DNA of 33,689 nucleotides from Vescimonas cirricatena (lineage in GTDB: Bacteria > Bacillota > Clostridia > Oscillospirales > Oscillospiraceae). Position numbers and translations under genes: made by a program. The notes under the pieces were generated by a model that saw nothing but the letters and a program-made list of their open reading frames with translations, ran no database searches and was not told the DNA's origin. This document shows positions 8,898-15,609 of the stretch, piece by piece. The DNA lies in assembly GCF_020687045.1 (NCBI RefSeq), contig NZ_JAJEPW010000033.1:1-33689 (forward strand), in the 5' to 3' direction. Within the stretch, counting starts at the first letter, position 1; each line of letters begins with the position of its first letter.

Positions 8898-10046
8898 ATG
8901 AATCAGAAGGAGCTAAACGAGCTGCGGCGGCGGTTCAAGCCGGACCGCACCGCCATCAGCAAGGTATACGGCTGCTATGTCAGCAGCAGCCGCCAGATCA
9001 TCTCCTATGTGGACGCGCCGCTGGGCCTGCTGTCCCAGGAGGAGCAGGAGATGTATCTGAACCTGCTGAAAAAGACCCTGTCCGGCGCCCTGGGCCGGAA
9101 CCTCATCGACATCGTGTTTTCCACCGCCCAGGTGGCGGACAGCGACGAGCACCGCCTGCTGCAGACCCTGCGCCAGACGGAGCTCCAGGACGCCAACGCC
9201 CGGGAGAGCCTGTACCGCCGGATCATCGACGCCATCGACATGGGCGAGAGCAGCTATCTGATCCTGCTGGCCGCCGATACCTATGACGTGCCCCATCGCA
9301 GCCGGGACGACCTGGAGGTCCCCGACGCATCGGAGACGGTGTTCCGGTATTTCGTGTGCGCCATATGCCCGGTGAAGGACCCCACCCTGGCCTTGCAGTA
9401 CAGCGACCGGGACAAGGAGTTCCGGGGCAGCTCCACCGGGCATATCGCCCAGCCTCCGGCCCTGGGCTTCCTGTTCCCGGCCTTTGACGACCGGGCCGCC
9501 AACATCTATAACGCCCTGTTTTACAGCAAGGACACCGCCCAGCTGCACCAGGAGGTCATCGACGCGGTGTTCTGCGTTCAGGAGGCCCCCATGTCCCCCC
9601 AGGAGCAGCAGAACCTGTTCGCCGCCGCCCTGACGGAGACCTTAGAGAAGGACTGCAGCTATGACGTGGTGCAGGCGGTCCATGAGCAGCTGCGGGGCCG
9701 CATCCAGGAGCACAAGGAGAGCCGGGACCCGGAGCCGCTGACCCTGTCCGTCCGGGAGGTGGGAGACGTGCTCACCGGCAGCGGCGTGCCGGAGGAGAAG
9801 GTGGAGGCCTTTCAGGACCAGTGCCGCAGGCAGTACGGCCAGGACGCGGCCCTGAACCCCCGGAACATCATCGAGGCCGGGAAGTTCCAGATCACCACCC
9901 CGGAGGTGAAGATCACCGTGCCGCCGGAATACAGCTATATGGTGGAGGCCCGGATCATCGACGGGCGGCGGTTCATCCTCATCCCCGCCGACGACGGGGT
10001 GGAGGTCAACGGCATCGCCGTCACCATCCCCAATCCCCAGGAATAA
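8898..10046 (+). CDS. DUF4317 family protein
   Basis: The 382-residue protein matches the DUF4317 family of Clostridia by its opening (MNQKELNELRRRFKPDRTAI, GCYVSSSRQIISY) and overall length. No signal peptide, membrane helix, or recognisable catalytic motif is seen. It looks cytosolic and acidic, with a C-terminal segment (PEVKITVPPEYSYMVEARIIDGRRFILI) that may be a small beta domain. The ATG at 8898 follows GGGAGGA (8884-8890). The frame is open 48 codons upstream, but that part covers the promoter. It is divergent from the GTPase-NYN gene. Function is unknown; shared regulation with that gene is the only contextual clue. Confidence 0.88.
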   Translation: MNQKELNELRRRFKPDRTAISKVYGCYVSSSRQIISYVDAPLGLLSQEEQEMYLNLLKKTLSGALGRNLIDIVFSTAQVADSDEHRLLQTLRQTELQDANARESLYRRIIDAIDMGESSYLILLAADTYDVPHRSRDDLEVPDASETVFRYFVCAICPVKDPTLALQYSDRDKEFRGSSTGHIAQPPALGFLFPAFDDRAANIYNALFYSKDTAQLHQEVIDAVFCVQEAPMSPQEQQNLFAAALTETLEKDCSYDVVQAVHEQLRGRIQEHKESRDPEPLTLSVREVGDVLTGSGVPEEKVEAFQDQCRRQYGQDAALNPRNIIEAGKFQITTPEVKITVPPEYSYMVEARIIDGRRFILIPADDGVEVNGIAVTIPNPQE

Positions 10047-10053
10047 CGCACGG

Positions 10054-10098
10054 CCCCATACGCATAAAAATGCGTATGGGGTTATTTTTTGTATTTTT
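10054..10098 (+). terminator. Rho-independent terminator after DUF4317
   Basis: A perfect 12-bp stem CCCCATACGCAT / ATGCGTATGGGG (10054-10065, 10070-10081) with an AAAA loop is followed by a T-rich run. Confidence 0.92.
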
Positions 10099-10111
10099 AT
10101 TCGAATAACAC

Positions 10112-10140
10112 TTGACATGACCAGGTCGGTGTGATAGTAT
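10112..10140 (+). promoter_or_regulatory. Strong sigma-A promoter of the amino-acid ABC operon
   Basis: TTGACA (10112-10117) and TAGTAT (10135-10140) are 17 bp apart. Transcription would start near 10147, leaving a leader of about 140 nt before the binding-protein gene. Confidence 0.88.
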
Positions 10141-10195
10141 CTTTATCCGTAACCGCACTTGGTTTTCAATTTTTATTCACTGAAAGGGCGTTTAT

Positions 10196-10237
10196 ATGAC
10201 TATGTATACCATTCTCCGACGACGACCATGTATGTGA
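10196..10237 (+). CDS. Putative arginine-rich leader peptide
   Basis: ATG at 10196 is preceded by AAAGGG (10183-10188) at seven bases and encodes 13 codons, MTMYTILRRRPCM, then TGA. The three arginines are consecutive CGA codons, a codon that looks rare in the surrounding high-GC genes. It lies in the leader of an amino-acid importer, between the promoter and the binding protein. This resembles leader peptides that sense amino-acid supply through ribosome stalling. No known family matches; expression is inferred only from the ribosome site and context. Confidence 0.5.
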   Translation: MTMYTILRRRPCM

Positions 10238-10265
10238 ATCTGACTCTATACAAACAACATACATG
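10227..10265 (+). promoter_or_regulatory. Leader hairpin overlapping the leader-peptide end
   Basis: CATGTATGT (10227-10235) pairs perfectly with ACATACATG (10257-10265). The left arm covers the last codons of the leader peptide, just after the CGA run. The right arm ends nine bases before the GGAG ribosome site of the binding-protein gene (10274-10277). A ribosome stalled at the CGA codons would cover the left arm. The stem is AU-rich, so its strength is uncertain. Confidence 0.5.
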
Positions 10266-10285
10266 AAAGAAACGGAGATATTGAT

Positions 10286-11065
10286 ATGAAACATTTTACC
10301 AGATTCCTGTGCCTGTTTTTTGCCGCCGCCATGCTGCTGACCATGGCCGCCTGCGGCAGCAAGAATACCGATACCGACACCGATACCAACCCCGGCGAGA
10401 AGAAGCAGCTGGTGGTGGCCACCAGCCCGGACTTCCCGCCCTTCGAGTCCCTGGACGGCAGCGACATCGTGGGCATCGAGCCCAAGCTGATGCAGGCCAT
10501 TGCCGACAAGCTGGGCATGGAGCTGGTGTGGGAGCAGGTGGATTTCGACTCCATCATCCCCGGCATCCAGGCCGGGCGCTATGATGCCGGTGTGGCGGGC
10601 ATCAGCATCACCGCCGACCGTCTGAAAAACTGCGACTTCAGTGACCCCTATTTCCTGGCCAACCAGGTGATCGTGGTGAACCCCGGCAGCGACATTCAGA
10701 GCAAGGCCGACCTTACCGGCAAGACCATCGCCGTCCAGACCGGCACCACCGCCGAGACCTACTGCCTGGATAACGGGTATGAGATCCTGTCCTTCGCCTC
10801 CAACATCGACGCCCAGGCCGCCCTGACCAGCGGCAAGGCCGACGCGTGGGTGGTGGACAACGAGGTGGCCGTGAAGATGGCCGGGGAGCAGAACCTCACC
10901 GTGCTGGACGAGGCCATGACCAGCGAGCCTTACGCCCTGGCCTTTGCCAAGGGCAGCGACCTGGTGGACCAGGTGAACCAGGCCCTGAGCCAGCTGCTGC
11001 AGGACGGCACTGTGGAGCAGATTTTCCAGGAGTATGACACCGTGTATGTGTCCCCCCTGAGCTGA
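10286..11065 (+). CDS. Amino-acid ABC transporter substrate-binding lipoprotein (family 3)
   Basis: The 259-residue protein has a lipoprotein signal (MKHFTRFLCLFFAAAMLLTMAAC, lipobox TMAAC, Cys near 23) and the SBP_bac_3 fold: ATSPDFPPFE near 45, a GIEPKLMQAIADKLG helix, AGISITADR, the FSDPYF segment and TGTTAE. This fold captures polar amino acids outside the membrane and delivers them to the permease. The substrate cannot be read from sequence. The upstream Arg codon run suggests arginine or another basic amino acid, but that is inference. Its stop overlaps the permease start by one base. The leader with peptide and hairpin lies directly upstream. Confidence 0.95.
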   Translation: MKHFTRFLCLFFAAAMLLTMAACGSKNTDTDTDTNPGEKKQLVVATSPDFPPFESLDGSDIVGIEPKLMQAIADKLGMELVWEQVDFDSIIPGIQAGRYDAGVAGISITADRLKNCDFSDPYFLANQVIVVNPGSDIQSKADLTGKTIAVQTGTTAETYCLDNGYEILSFASNIDAQAALTSGKADAWVVDNEVAVKMAGEQNLTVLDEAMTSEPYALAFAKGSDLVDQVNQALSQLLQDGTVEQIFQEYDTVYVSPLS

Positions 11066-11781
11066 TGGAAGCTTTGCAGAGTATTGGCCAGTTTTTCGCC
11101 CGGTGGCTGGCCCAGCTGGAGACTACCTTTGTGGAGAAGCAGCGCTATCTCCTGCTGGTGGACGGGCTGAAGAACACTCTCATCATCACGGCGGGGGCGT
11201 TGGTCATCGGCGTGGTCATCGGGTCATTGGTGGCCATGATCAAGTACTGCGGCCAGGACAGCCGCCTGCTGCGGCCCCTTTGCTGGCTGTGCAGCGTGTA
11301 TACCACGGTGATCCGGGGCGTCCCGGTGGTGGTGCAGCTGCTGATCTTCTACTTTTTGATTCTCAAGTCCTCCGACGGACTGGTGGTGGGCATCGTCACC
11401 TTCGGCATCAACTCCGGGGCCTATGTGGCGGAGCTGGTGCGCAGCGGCATCGCCGCCGTGGACCCGGGCCAGATGGAGGCCGGGCGCAGCCTGGGCCTGT
11501 CCCGGCTGCAGAGCGCCTGGCATATCGTGCTGCCCCAGGCCATGAAGAACATCCTGCCGGCCATCGGCAACGAGATGATCGCCCTGCTGAAGGAGACCGC
11601 CGTGGCGGGCTATGTGGCGGTGCAGGACCTGACCCGGGCCGGGAACCTGATCCGCAACAACACCTATGATTCCTTCAACCCCCTGATGCTGGTGGCCGTG
11701 GTGTATCTGGTGCTGGTCATCGGCATGACCCAGCTGCTGGGACTGCTGGAAAGGAGGCTGCGCAGAAGTGATAAGCGTTAA
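11065..11781 (+). CDS. Amino-acid ABC transporter permease
   Basis: The 238-residue membrane protein is of the HisM/GlnP type. It has several hydrophobic helices and the cytoplasmic EAA loop, readable as EAGRSLGLSRLQSAWHIVLP near 140-160, which docks on the ATPase. The segment RGVPVVVQLLIFYFLI is typical of polar amino-acid permeases. A single permease gene implies a homodimeric channel. The ATG shares its first base with the last base of the binding-protein stop (TGATG), and its 3' end overlaps the ATPase gene by 14 bases. Confidence 0.95.
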   Translation: MEALQSIGQFFARWLAQLETTFVEKQRYLLLVDGLKNTLIITAGALVIGVVIGSLVAMIKYCGQDSRLLRPLCWLCSVYTTVIRGVPVVVQLLIFYFLILKSSDGLVVGIVTFGINSGAYVAELVRSGIAAVDPGQMEAGRSLGLSRLQSAWHIVLPQAMKNILPAIGNEMIALLKETAVAGYVAVQDLTRAGNLIRNNTYDSFNPLMLVAVVYLVLVIGMTQLLGLLERRLRRSDKR

Positions 11782-12490
11782 GGACCTGCACAAGAGCTTC
11801 GGCGGCGTCACCGTGCTGGACGGCATCTCCACCGACATCGAGAAGGGGGACGTGGTGTGCATCATCGGCCCCTCCGGCAGCGGAAAATCCACCTTTCTGC
11901 GGTGCCTGAACCGGCTGGAGACCCCGGACAGCGGGAAAATCCTTCTGGACGGCGTGGACCTGACGGACCCCGCCGCCGACCTGAACCGCCAGCGGATGAA
12001 AATGGGCATGGTGTTCCAGCAGTTCAACCTGTTCCCCCACATGACGGTGCTGAAGAACCTGACCCTGGCCCCTATGCTGCTGAGAAAGGAGTCCCAGCAG
12101 ACGGCGGAGGCCCGGGCCATGGCTCTGCTGGAGCGGGTGGGCCTGGCGGACCGGGCAGGGGAGTACCCCTCCCGCCTTTCCGGCGGCCAGAAGCAGCGCA
12201 TTGCCATCGTCCGGGCCCTGTGCATGGAGCCGGAGGTGCTGCTGTTTGACGAGCCTACTTCCGCCCTGGACCCGGAGATGGTGGGAGAGGTGCTGGACGT
12301 GATGAAGGAGCTGGCCCAGAGCGGCATGACCATGGTGGTGGTCACCCACGAGATGGGCTTTGCCCGGGAGGTGGCCAGCCGGGTGCTGTTTATGGACCAG
12401 GGGATCATCATGGAGGAAAACAAGCCCCAGGCCCTGTTCGACAACCCCCAGAGTCCCCGGCTGCAGAGCTTTTTGTCCAAGGTGCTGTGA
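11768..12490 (+). CDS. Amino-acid ABC transporter ATP-binding protein
   Basis: The 240-residue nucleotide-binding subunit is of the GlnQ/HisP type. It has Walker A GPSGSGKST near 34-42, Q-loop VFQQFNLFPHMTV, signature LSGGQKQR, Walker B VLLFDEPTSALD and the switch His in VVVTHEMGFA. All catalytic residues are intact. The start is GTG at 11768 (MISVKDLHKSFGG), inside the permease gene, with AAGGAGG (11751-11757) upstream. It powers uptake by the preceding two subunits and is last in the operon. Confidence 0.96.
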   Translation: MISVKDLHKSFGGVTVLDGISTDIEKGDVVCIIGPSGSGKSTFLRCLNRLETPDSGKILLDGVDLTDPAADLNRQRMKMGMVFQQFNLFPHMTVLKNLTLAPMLLRKESQQTAEARAMALLERVGLADRAGEYPSRLSGGQKQRIAIVRALCMEPEVLLFDEPTSALDPEMVGEVLDVMKELAQSGMTMVVVTHEMGFAREVASRVLFMDQGIIMEENKPQALFDNPQSPRLQSFLSKVL

Positions 12491-12498
12491 ACTTCATC

Positions 12499-12529
12499 AA
12501 AAAAGGCTTGCCGCCTGCGGGCGGCAAGC
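12499..12529 (-). terminator. Terminator for the minus-strand ymxH transcript
   Basis: Arms GCTTGCCGCC (12506-12515) and GGCGGCAAGC (12520-12529) form a 10-bp stem. Read on the minus strand it is followed at once by CTTTTTT (rc of 12499-12505). Confidence 0.8.
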
Positions 12530-12560
12530 TCAGCGAGGCTTTTTGACAGACTGAAAAAGA

Positions 12561-12594
12561 CGGCTGTGCTACAAAAGGCACAGCCGCTTTTTTT
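12561..12594. terminator. Terminator between convergent ABC and ymxH genes
   Basis: CGGCTGTGC (12561-12569) pairs with GCACAGCCG (12578-12586). T7 follows on the plus strand, and an A5 tract precedes it, so it may act both ways. The ymxH stop codon lies at its right edge. Confidence 0.88.
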
Positions 12595-12868
12595 ACCAGC
12601 GCCGCTTTTTCTTTTCCCCCTCCCGGCGCTGGAAGGGCTTGTCGATGAGGATGATATCCTCCCCGAATCGCTGGACGCAGTCCCAGGGGATGTAGTAGTC
12701 CTCCCCCCGGCCGAACAGGCCGAAGAACCGGCAGGGGCCAAAGACGATCAGGGCCTTGACGGTGCCCTCCGGGATGCATAGCTCCAGGTCCCCCACGCAG
12801 CCCAGGCGGCTGCCGTCGCAGATGTTGATGACCTCCTTGCGGCGCAGCTGTGAAAATCGGCACATCAT
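12593..12868 (-). CDS. YlmC/YmxH family PRC-barrel protein (sporulation-associated)
   Basis: The 91-residue protein fits the YlmC/YmxH family: CRFSQLRRKEVINICDGSRLG at the N-terminus, then GDLELCIPEGTVKALIVFG and a final IPWDCVQRFGEDIILID. This is a single PRC-barrel-like beta domain. Members are conserved in endospore formers and often linked to sporulation, though the molecular role is not defined. The ATG at 12868 (second ATG three bases on) is preferred over an upstream GTG because AGGTGG lies just ahead. The C-terminal tail is short and basic (REGEKKKRRW). Confidence 0.85.
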   Translation of the reverse strand: MMCRFSQLRRKEVINICDGSRLGCVGDLELCIPEGTVKALIVFGPCRFFGLFGRGEDYYIPWDCVQRFGEDIILIDKPFQRREGEKKKRRW

Positions 12869-12917
12869 CGTCCCCACCTCAGACCCAGCCTATGCGCCGC
12901 CCGGCGCGTCCTATGCC

Positions 12918-13139
12918 TCAGATCACCGCGTCCACGGGGATCCGCTGGCGGCCCACCTGCACCCAGTATACCCGGACCTGCTGGCTGTCTCCGGCGGCGC
13001 AGAAGCCGTAGCGTCCCATCCGGCCCTCCACGGGGATGTCGCCGCCCATGGCCGCCGTGAACCGGCGGATATACCGCACCAGCGCCCCGATGGCGGGCAG
13101 GGACATATCGGGCATCAGATAATCGTAAAACTTGTTCAT
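12918..13139 (-). CDS. Small hypothetical protein
   Basis: I do not recognise this 73-residue protein. It begins MNKFYDYLMPDMSLPAIGAL, has an amphipathic arginine-bearing helix (LVRYIRRFTAAMGG) and a beta-rich C-terminal half (YGFCAAGDSQQVRVYWVQVG). The ATG at 13139 is chosen because GGGAGG lies upstream; the frame stays open for 18 further codons that run into a hairpin. It is upstream of the ymxH-like gene with a 49-bp gap and may be co-transcribed with it. No signal peptide or membrane helix is seen. Confidence 0.6.
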   Translation of the reverse strand: MNKFYDYLMPDMSLPAIGALVRYIRRFTAAMGGDIPVEGRMGRYGFCAAGDSQQVRVYWVQVGRQRIPVDAVI

Positions 13140-13162
13140 AACGTAACCTCCCGGTGGGATTT

Positions 13163-13387
13163 CACAGATTGTCAAAAAAGACTTTTTTGACAATCTGTGT
13201 GCGGCTTTTCAGAACTTAAAAGTTCCGAAAAACCTGTGATTGCAAACGAAAGACACCCCTGATGGGTTTCTTTCGTAACGATCTTCCTTTCCGATGACGG
13301 AAGATTTCTGAGTTTTTCGACAGACTCAATTTCTTTCACTGTGCCCTCAGTATACCAGGGTCACAGTCCGAAAAATCGGACTGTGAC
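13163..13387. repeat. Cluster of six consecutive stem-loops
   Basis: This gene-free stretch is filled by hairpins. They are 13163-13180/13182-13199 (18 bp; CACAGATTGTC...), 13206-13217/13220-13231 (one mismatch), 13246-13253/13269-13276 (with an inner ACCC/GGGT), 13281-13287/13299-13305, 13309-13313/13324-13328, and 13360-13371/13376-13387 (12 bp, AAAA loop). The first could stop transcription. A weak extended -10 on the minus strand (rc of 13349-13354, TATACT) might make part of this the leader of the 73-residue gene. Confidence 0.75.
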
Positions 13388-13441
13388 GACCAGGTGACAA
13401 AACTGTTATACCATCTTTAAGGAATCTTAAAGGTTCCCCCC

Positions 13442-13470
13442 TTGTTTCTTTAAGTGTTTTTCTTTATACT
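13442..13470 (+). promoter_or_regulatory. Upstream promoter of the glycosyltransferase-TCS operon
   Basis: TTGTTT (13442-13447) and TATACT (13465-13470) are 17 bp apart. A transcript from here would pass through the inverted repeat at 13517-13547. Confidence 0.6.
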
Positions 13471-13516
13471 GGACGTCATAAACCGGGATAGATAAGCCGC
13501 ATCTCATATCCAGCCG

Positions 13517-13547
13517 TCCTCCGTTCCGCACTTGACAGAACGGAGGA
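13517..13547. promoter_or_regulatory. Inverted repeat around the -35 box
   Basis: TCCTCCGTTC (13517-13526) and GAACGGAGGA (13538-13547) are perfect 10-base arms with an 11-base gap that ends in the TTGACA -35 hexamer. As DNA it could be an operator; as RNA from the upstream promoter it could be a stem-loop. Confidence 0.6.
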
Positions 13548-13560
13548 GATGTAGTACACT
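13532..13560 (+). promoter_or_regulatory. Main promoter of the glycosyltransferase-TCS operon
   Basis: TTGACA (13532-13537) and TACACT (13555-13560) are 17 bp apart. A second inverted repeat, GTGTATCA (13563-13570) and TGATACAC (13578-13585), covers the expected start point. Confidence 0.82.
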
Positions 13561-13619
13561 TGGTGTATCAATTATCTTGATACACTTGACGCTGTACGCA
13601 CAGAGAAAGGAAAGCGCCT

Positions 13620-14882
13620 ATGGAAACGTTAAAAACCATCAATTTTGTCATAGCGGTTATTTTCTTCGTCTGCTATACCTATCAGTTCCTGTATATCCCG
13701 GTGCCCTGGCTGCGGAAGGCCCGGCCCCACGGCCCGGCCAAGGACAACCGGTACGCCGTTCTGATCTGTGCCCGGAACGAGCAGCGGGTCATCGGCGACC
13801 TGATCGCCAGCCTCCGGGGGCAGACGTATTCGCAGAGCCTGCTGTCCATTTTCGTCCTGGCGGACAACTGCACCGACGACACGGCCATGGTGGCCCGGGT
13901 GGCCGGGGCCAACGTGTATGAGCGGTTCAACCAGGTGCAGGTGGGCAAGGGCTACGCTCTGCAGGAGCTGCTGGAGCACCTGGAGCAGGACTATCCCCAG
14001 GGATTTGACGGATACTTCGTGTTTGACGCGGACAATATCCTGGCTCCCAACTATGTGGAGGCCATGAACCGGACGTTTTCCGACGGTCACGACATCGTCA
14101 CCAGCTTCCGCAACAGCAAGAACTACGGCGACAACTGGATCAGCGCCGGTTATGCCCTGTGGTTCCTGCGGGAGAGCCGGTATCTCAACCACGCCCGGTT
14201 CCTGCTGGGCACCAGCTGCGCCGTGTCCGGCACCGGCTTCCTGTTCAGCCGCCGGGTGCTGGAGGAGACGGGCCCCTGGCCCTTCCACCTGCTGACGGAG
14301 GATATCCAGTTCTCCGTGGACCAGGTGACCCGGGGCCGGAAGATCGCCTTCTGCCCCGAGGCGGTGCTGTATGACGAGCAGCCCACCACCTTCCGCCAGT
14401 CCTGGAACCAGCGGCTGCGGTGGTCCAAGGGGTATTTGCAGGTATTCCGGGGCTACGGCGCCAAGCTGCTGCGGGGCGCGGCCGGGGGGAGCTTCTCCTG
14501 CTACGACATGGCGGCGGCCATTATGCCGGCCTTCGTCCTGTCGGCCACGGCCATCGTCTGCAACGTGACGGCGGCCATTCTGGGGGCCGTCCACGGGGAG
14601 GACCTGACCATCGCCCTGTGGTCCGTGGGGCAGATGCTGCTGAATATGTATCTGACCCTGTTTGTCCTGGGGGCCATCACCACCGTCACCGAGTGGCGGC
14701 GGATCCATACCAAGGCGGTGAAGAAGGTCCTGTACGCCTTCACCTTCCCGCTGTTTATGTTTACTTATATTCCCATCTCCTTTGCGGCGCTGTTCAGCAA
14801 GGGGGAGTGGAAGCCCATCGAGCACCGGGTCAGCGCCGCGTCCCTGCGGGGCCGGGGCCGGGAGGAGCTGCTGCCCTTCTGA
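13620..14882 (+). CDS. Membrane glycosyltransferase, family 2
   Basis: The 420-residue protein has one N-terminal membrane helix (about 7-30), a cytoplasmic GT-A domain and further helices near 300-325, 335-360 and 375-400. Visible catalytic motifs are ICARNEQRVI, DNCTDDT, DxD as D137-A-D139, T226-E227-D228 and Q264-RLRW. This DxD...TED...QxxRW pattern is that of processive or membrane GT2 enzymes. It would transfer sugars from nucleotide-sugars or lipid donors to an envelope glycan; the product cannot be read. GAAAGGAAAG precedes the ATG. It is first in an operon with a two-component system 35 bp downstream, which suggests an envelope-related, regulated role. Confidence 0.92.
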   Translation: METLKTINFVIAVIFFVCYTYQFLYIPVPWLRKARPHGPAKDNRYAVLICARNEQRVIGDLIASLRGQTYSQSLLSIFVLADNCTDDTAMVARVAGANVYERFNQVQVGKGYALQELLEHLEQDYPQGFDGYFVFDADNILAPNYVEAMNRTFSDGHDIVTSFRNSKNYGDNWISAGYALWFLRESRYLNHARFLLGTSCAVSGTGFLFSRRVLEETGPWPFHLLTEDIQFSVDQVTRGRKIAFCPEAVLYDEQPTTFRQSWNQRLRWSKGYLQVFRGYGAKLLRGAAGGSFSCYDMAAAIMPAFVLSATAIVCNVTAAILGAVHGEDLTIALWSVGQMLLNMYLTLFVLGAITTVTEWRRIHTKAVKKVLYAFTFPLFMFTYIPISFAALFSKGEWKPIEHRVSAASLRGRGREELLPF

Positions 14883-14916
14883 CGGAGCGGCCTGAGAGAA
14901 TGGAGAGGCGAACACC

Positions 14917-15609
14917 ATGTACAACATTCTGGTCTGTGACGACGAAAAGGATATCGTATCGGCGCTGAATATCTATCTCAGTGCCGAGGGCTACCGGGTG
15001 CTGACGGCCTATGACGGCTATCAGGCCCTGCGCCTGCTGGACCGGGAGGAGGTGCACCTGATCCTGCTGGACGTGATGATGCCGGGGATGGACGGCATCA
15101 CCGCCATGACCCGCCTGCGGCAGAGCCACAACCTGCCGGTGATCCTGCTGACGGCCAAGTCCGAGGATACGGACAAGGTGCTGGGGCTGAACATGGGGGC
15201 CGATGACTATGTGACCAAGCCTTTCAACCCTGTGGAGCTGCTGGCCCGGGTCCGGTCCCAGCTGCGGCGGTATATGACCCTGGGCGGCGGCCATACGGCC
15301 CCCACCGCCGTGACCATCGGCGGAGTGAGCCTGGACGACAACGCCAAAACCGTCACCGTGGACGGGGACACCGTGAACCTGACGCCCCTGGAATACGACA
15401 TTCTGCGGCTGCTGATGCAGCATCCGGGGAAGGTGTTCTCGCCCCACGAGATCTATCGCCGGGTGTGGCATGAGGACCCGGCGGCGGACAATCCCGTGGC
15501 CGTCCACGTGCGGCACATCCGGGAGAAGATCGAGATCAACCCCGCAGAGCCCCGGTATCTGAAGGTGGTGTGGGGCAAGGGGTATAAAATGGAGGGGGCG
15601 GCGCAATGA
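14917..15609 (+). CDS. OmpR/VanR-type response regulator
   Basis: The 230-residue protein has a receiver domain (about 1-115) with the acidic pair DDEKD near 7-11, phospho-acceptor D52 in LLDVMMPGMDG, the switch Thr in LLTAKSED and the conserved Lys in YVTKPF. It is followed by a winged-helix DNA-binding domain (about 130-228) with LTPLEYDILRLLMQHPGKVF and VHVRHIREKIE. GGAGAGGCG precedes the ATG. Its stop overlaps the kinase start by four bases. It should bind promoter DNA when phosphorylated by the kinase. The inverted repeats at 13517-13585 are possible targets (inference). Confidence 0.96.
   Translation: MYNILVCDDEKDIVSALNIYLSAEGYRVLTAYDGYQALRLLDREEVHLILLDVMMPGMDGITAMTRLRQSHNLPVILLTAKSEDTDKVLGLNMGADDYVTKPFNPVELLARVRSQLRRYMTLGGGHTAPTAVTIGGVSLDDNAKTVTVDGDTVNLTPLEYDILRLLMQHPGKVFSPHEIYRRVWHEDPAADNPVAVHVRHIREKIEINPAEPRYLKVVWGKGYKMEGAAQ

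Noticed and set aside
10147..10285. T-box or known riboswitch in the amino-acid ABC leader
   Set aside because: No T-box sequence, specifier loop, or terminator/antiterminator pair is visible; the short peptide with CGA codons explains the leader better.
13349..13377. Minus-strand promoter for the 73-residue gene
   Set aside because: Only an extended -10 (TATACT) is convincing; the -35 is poor and lies in a hairpin, so it is not listed as a separate feature.
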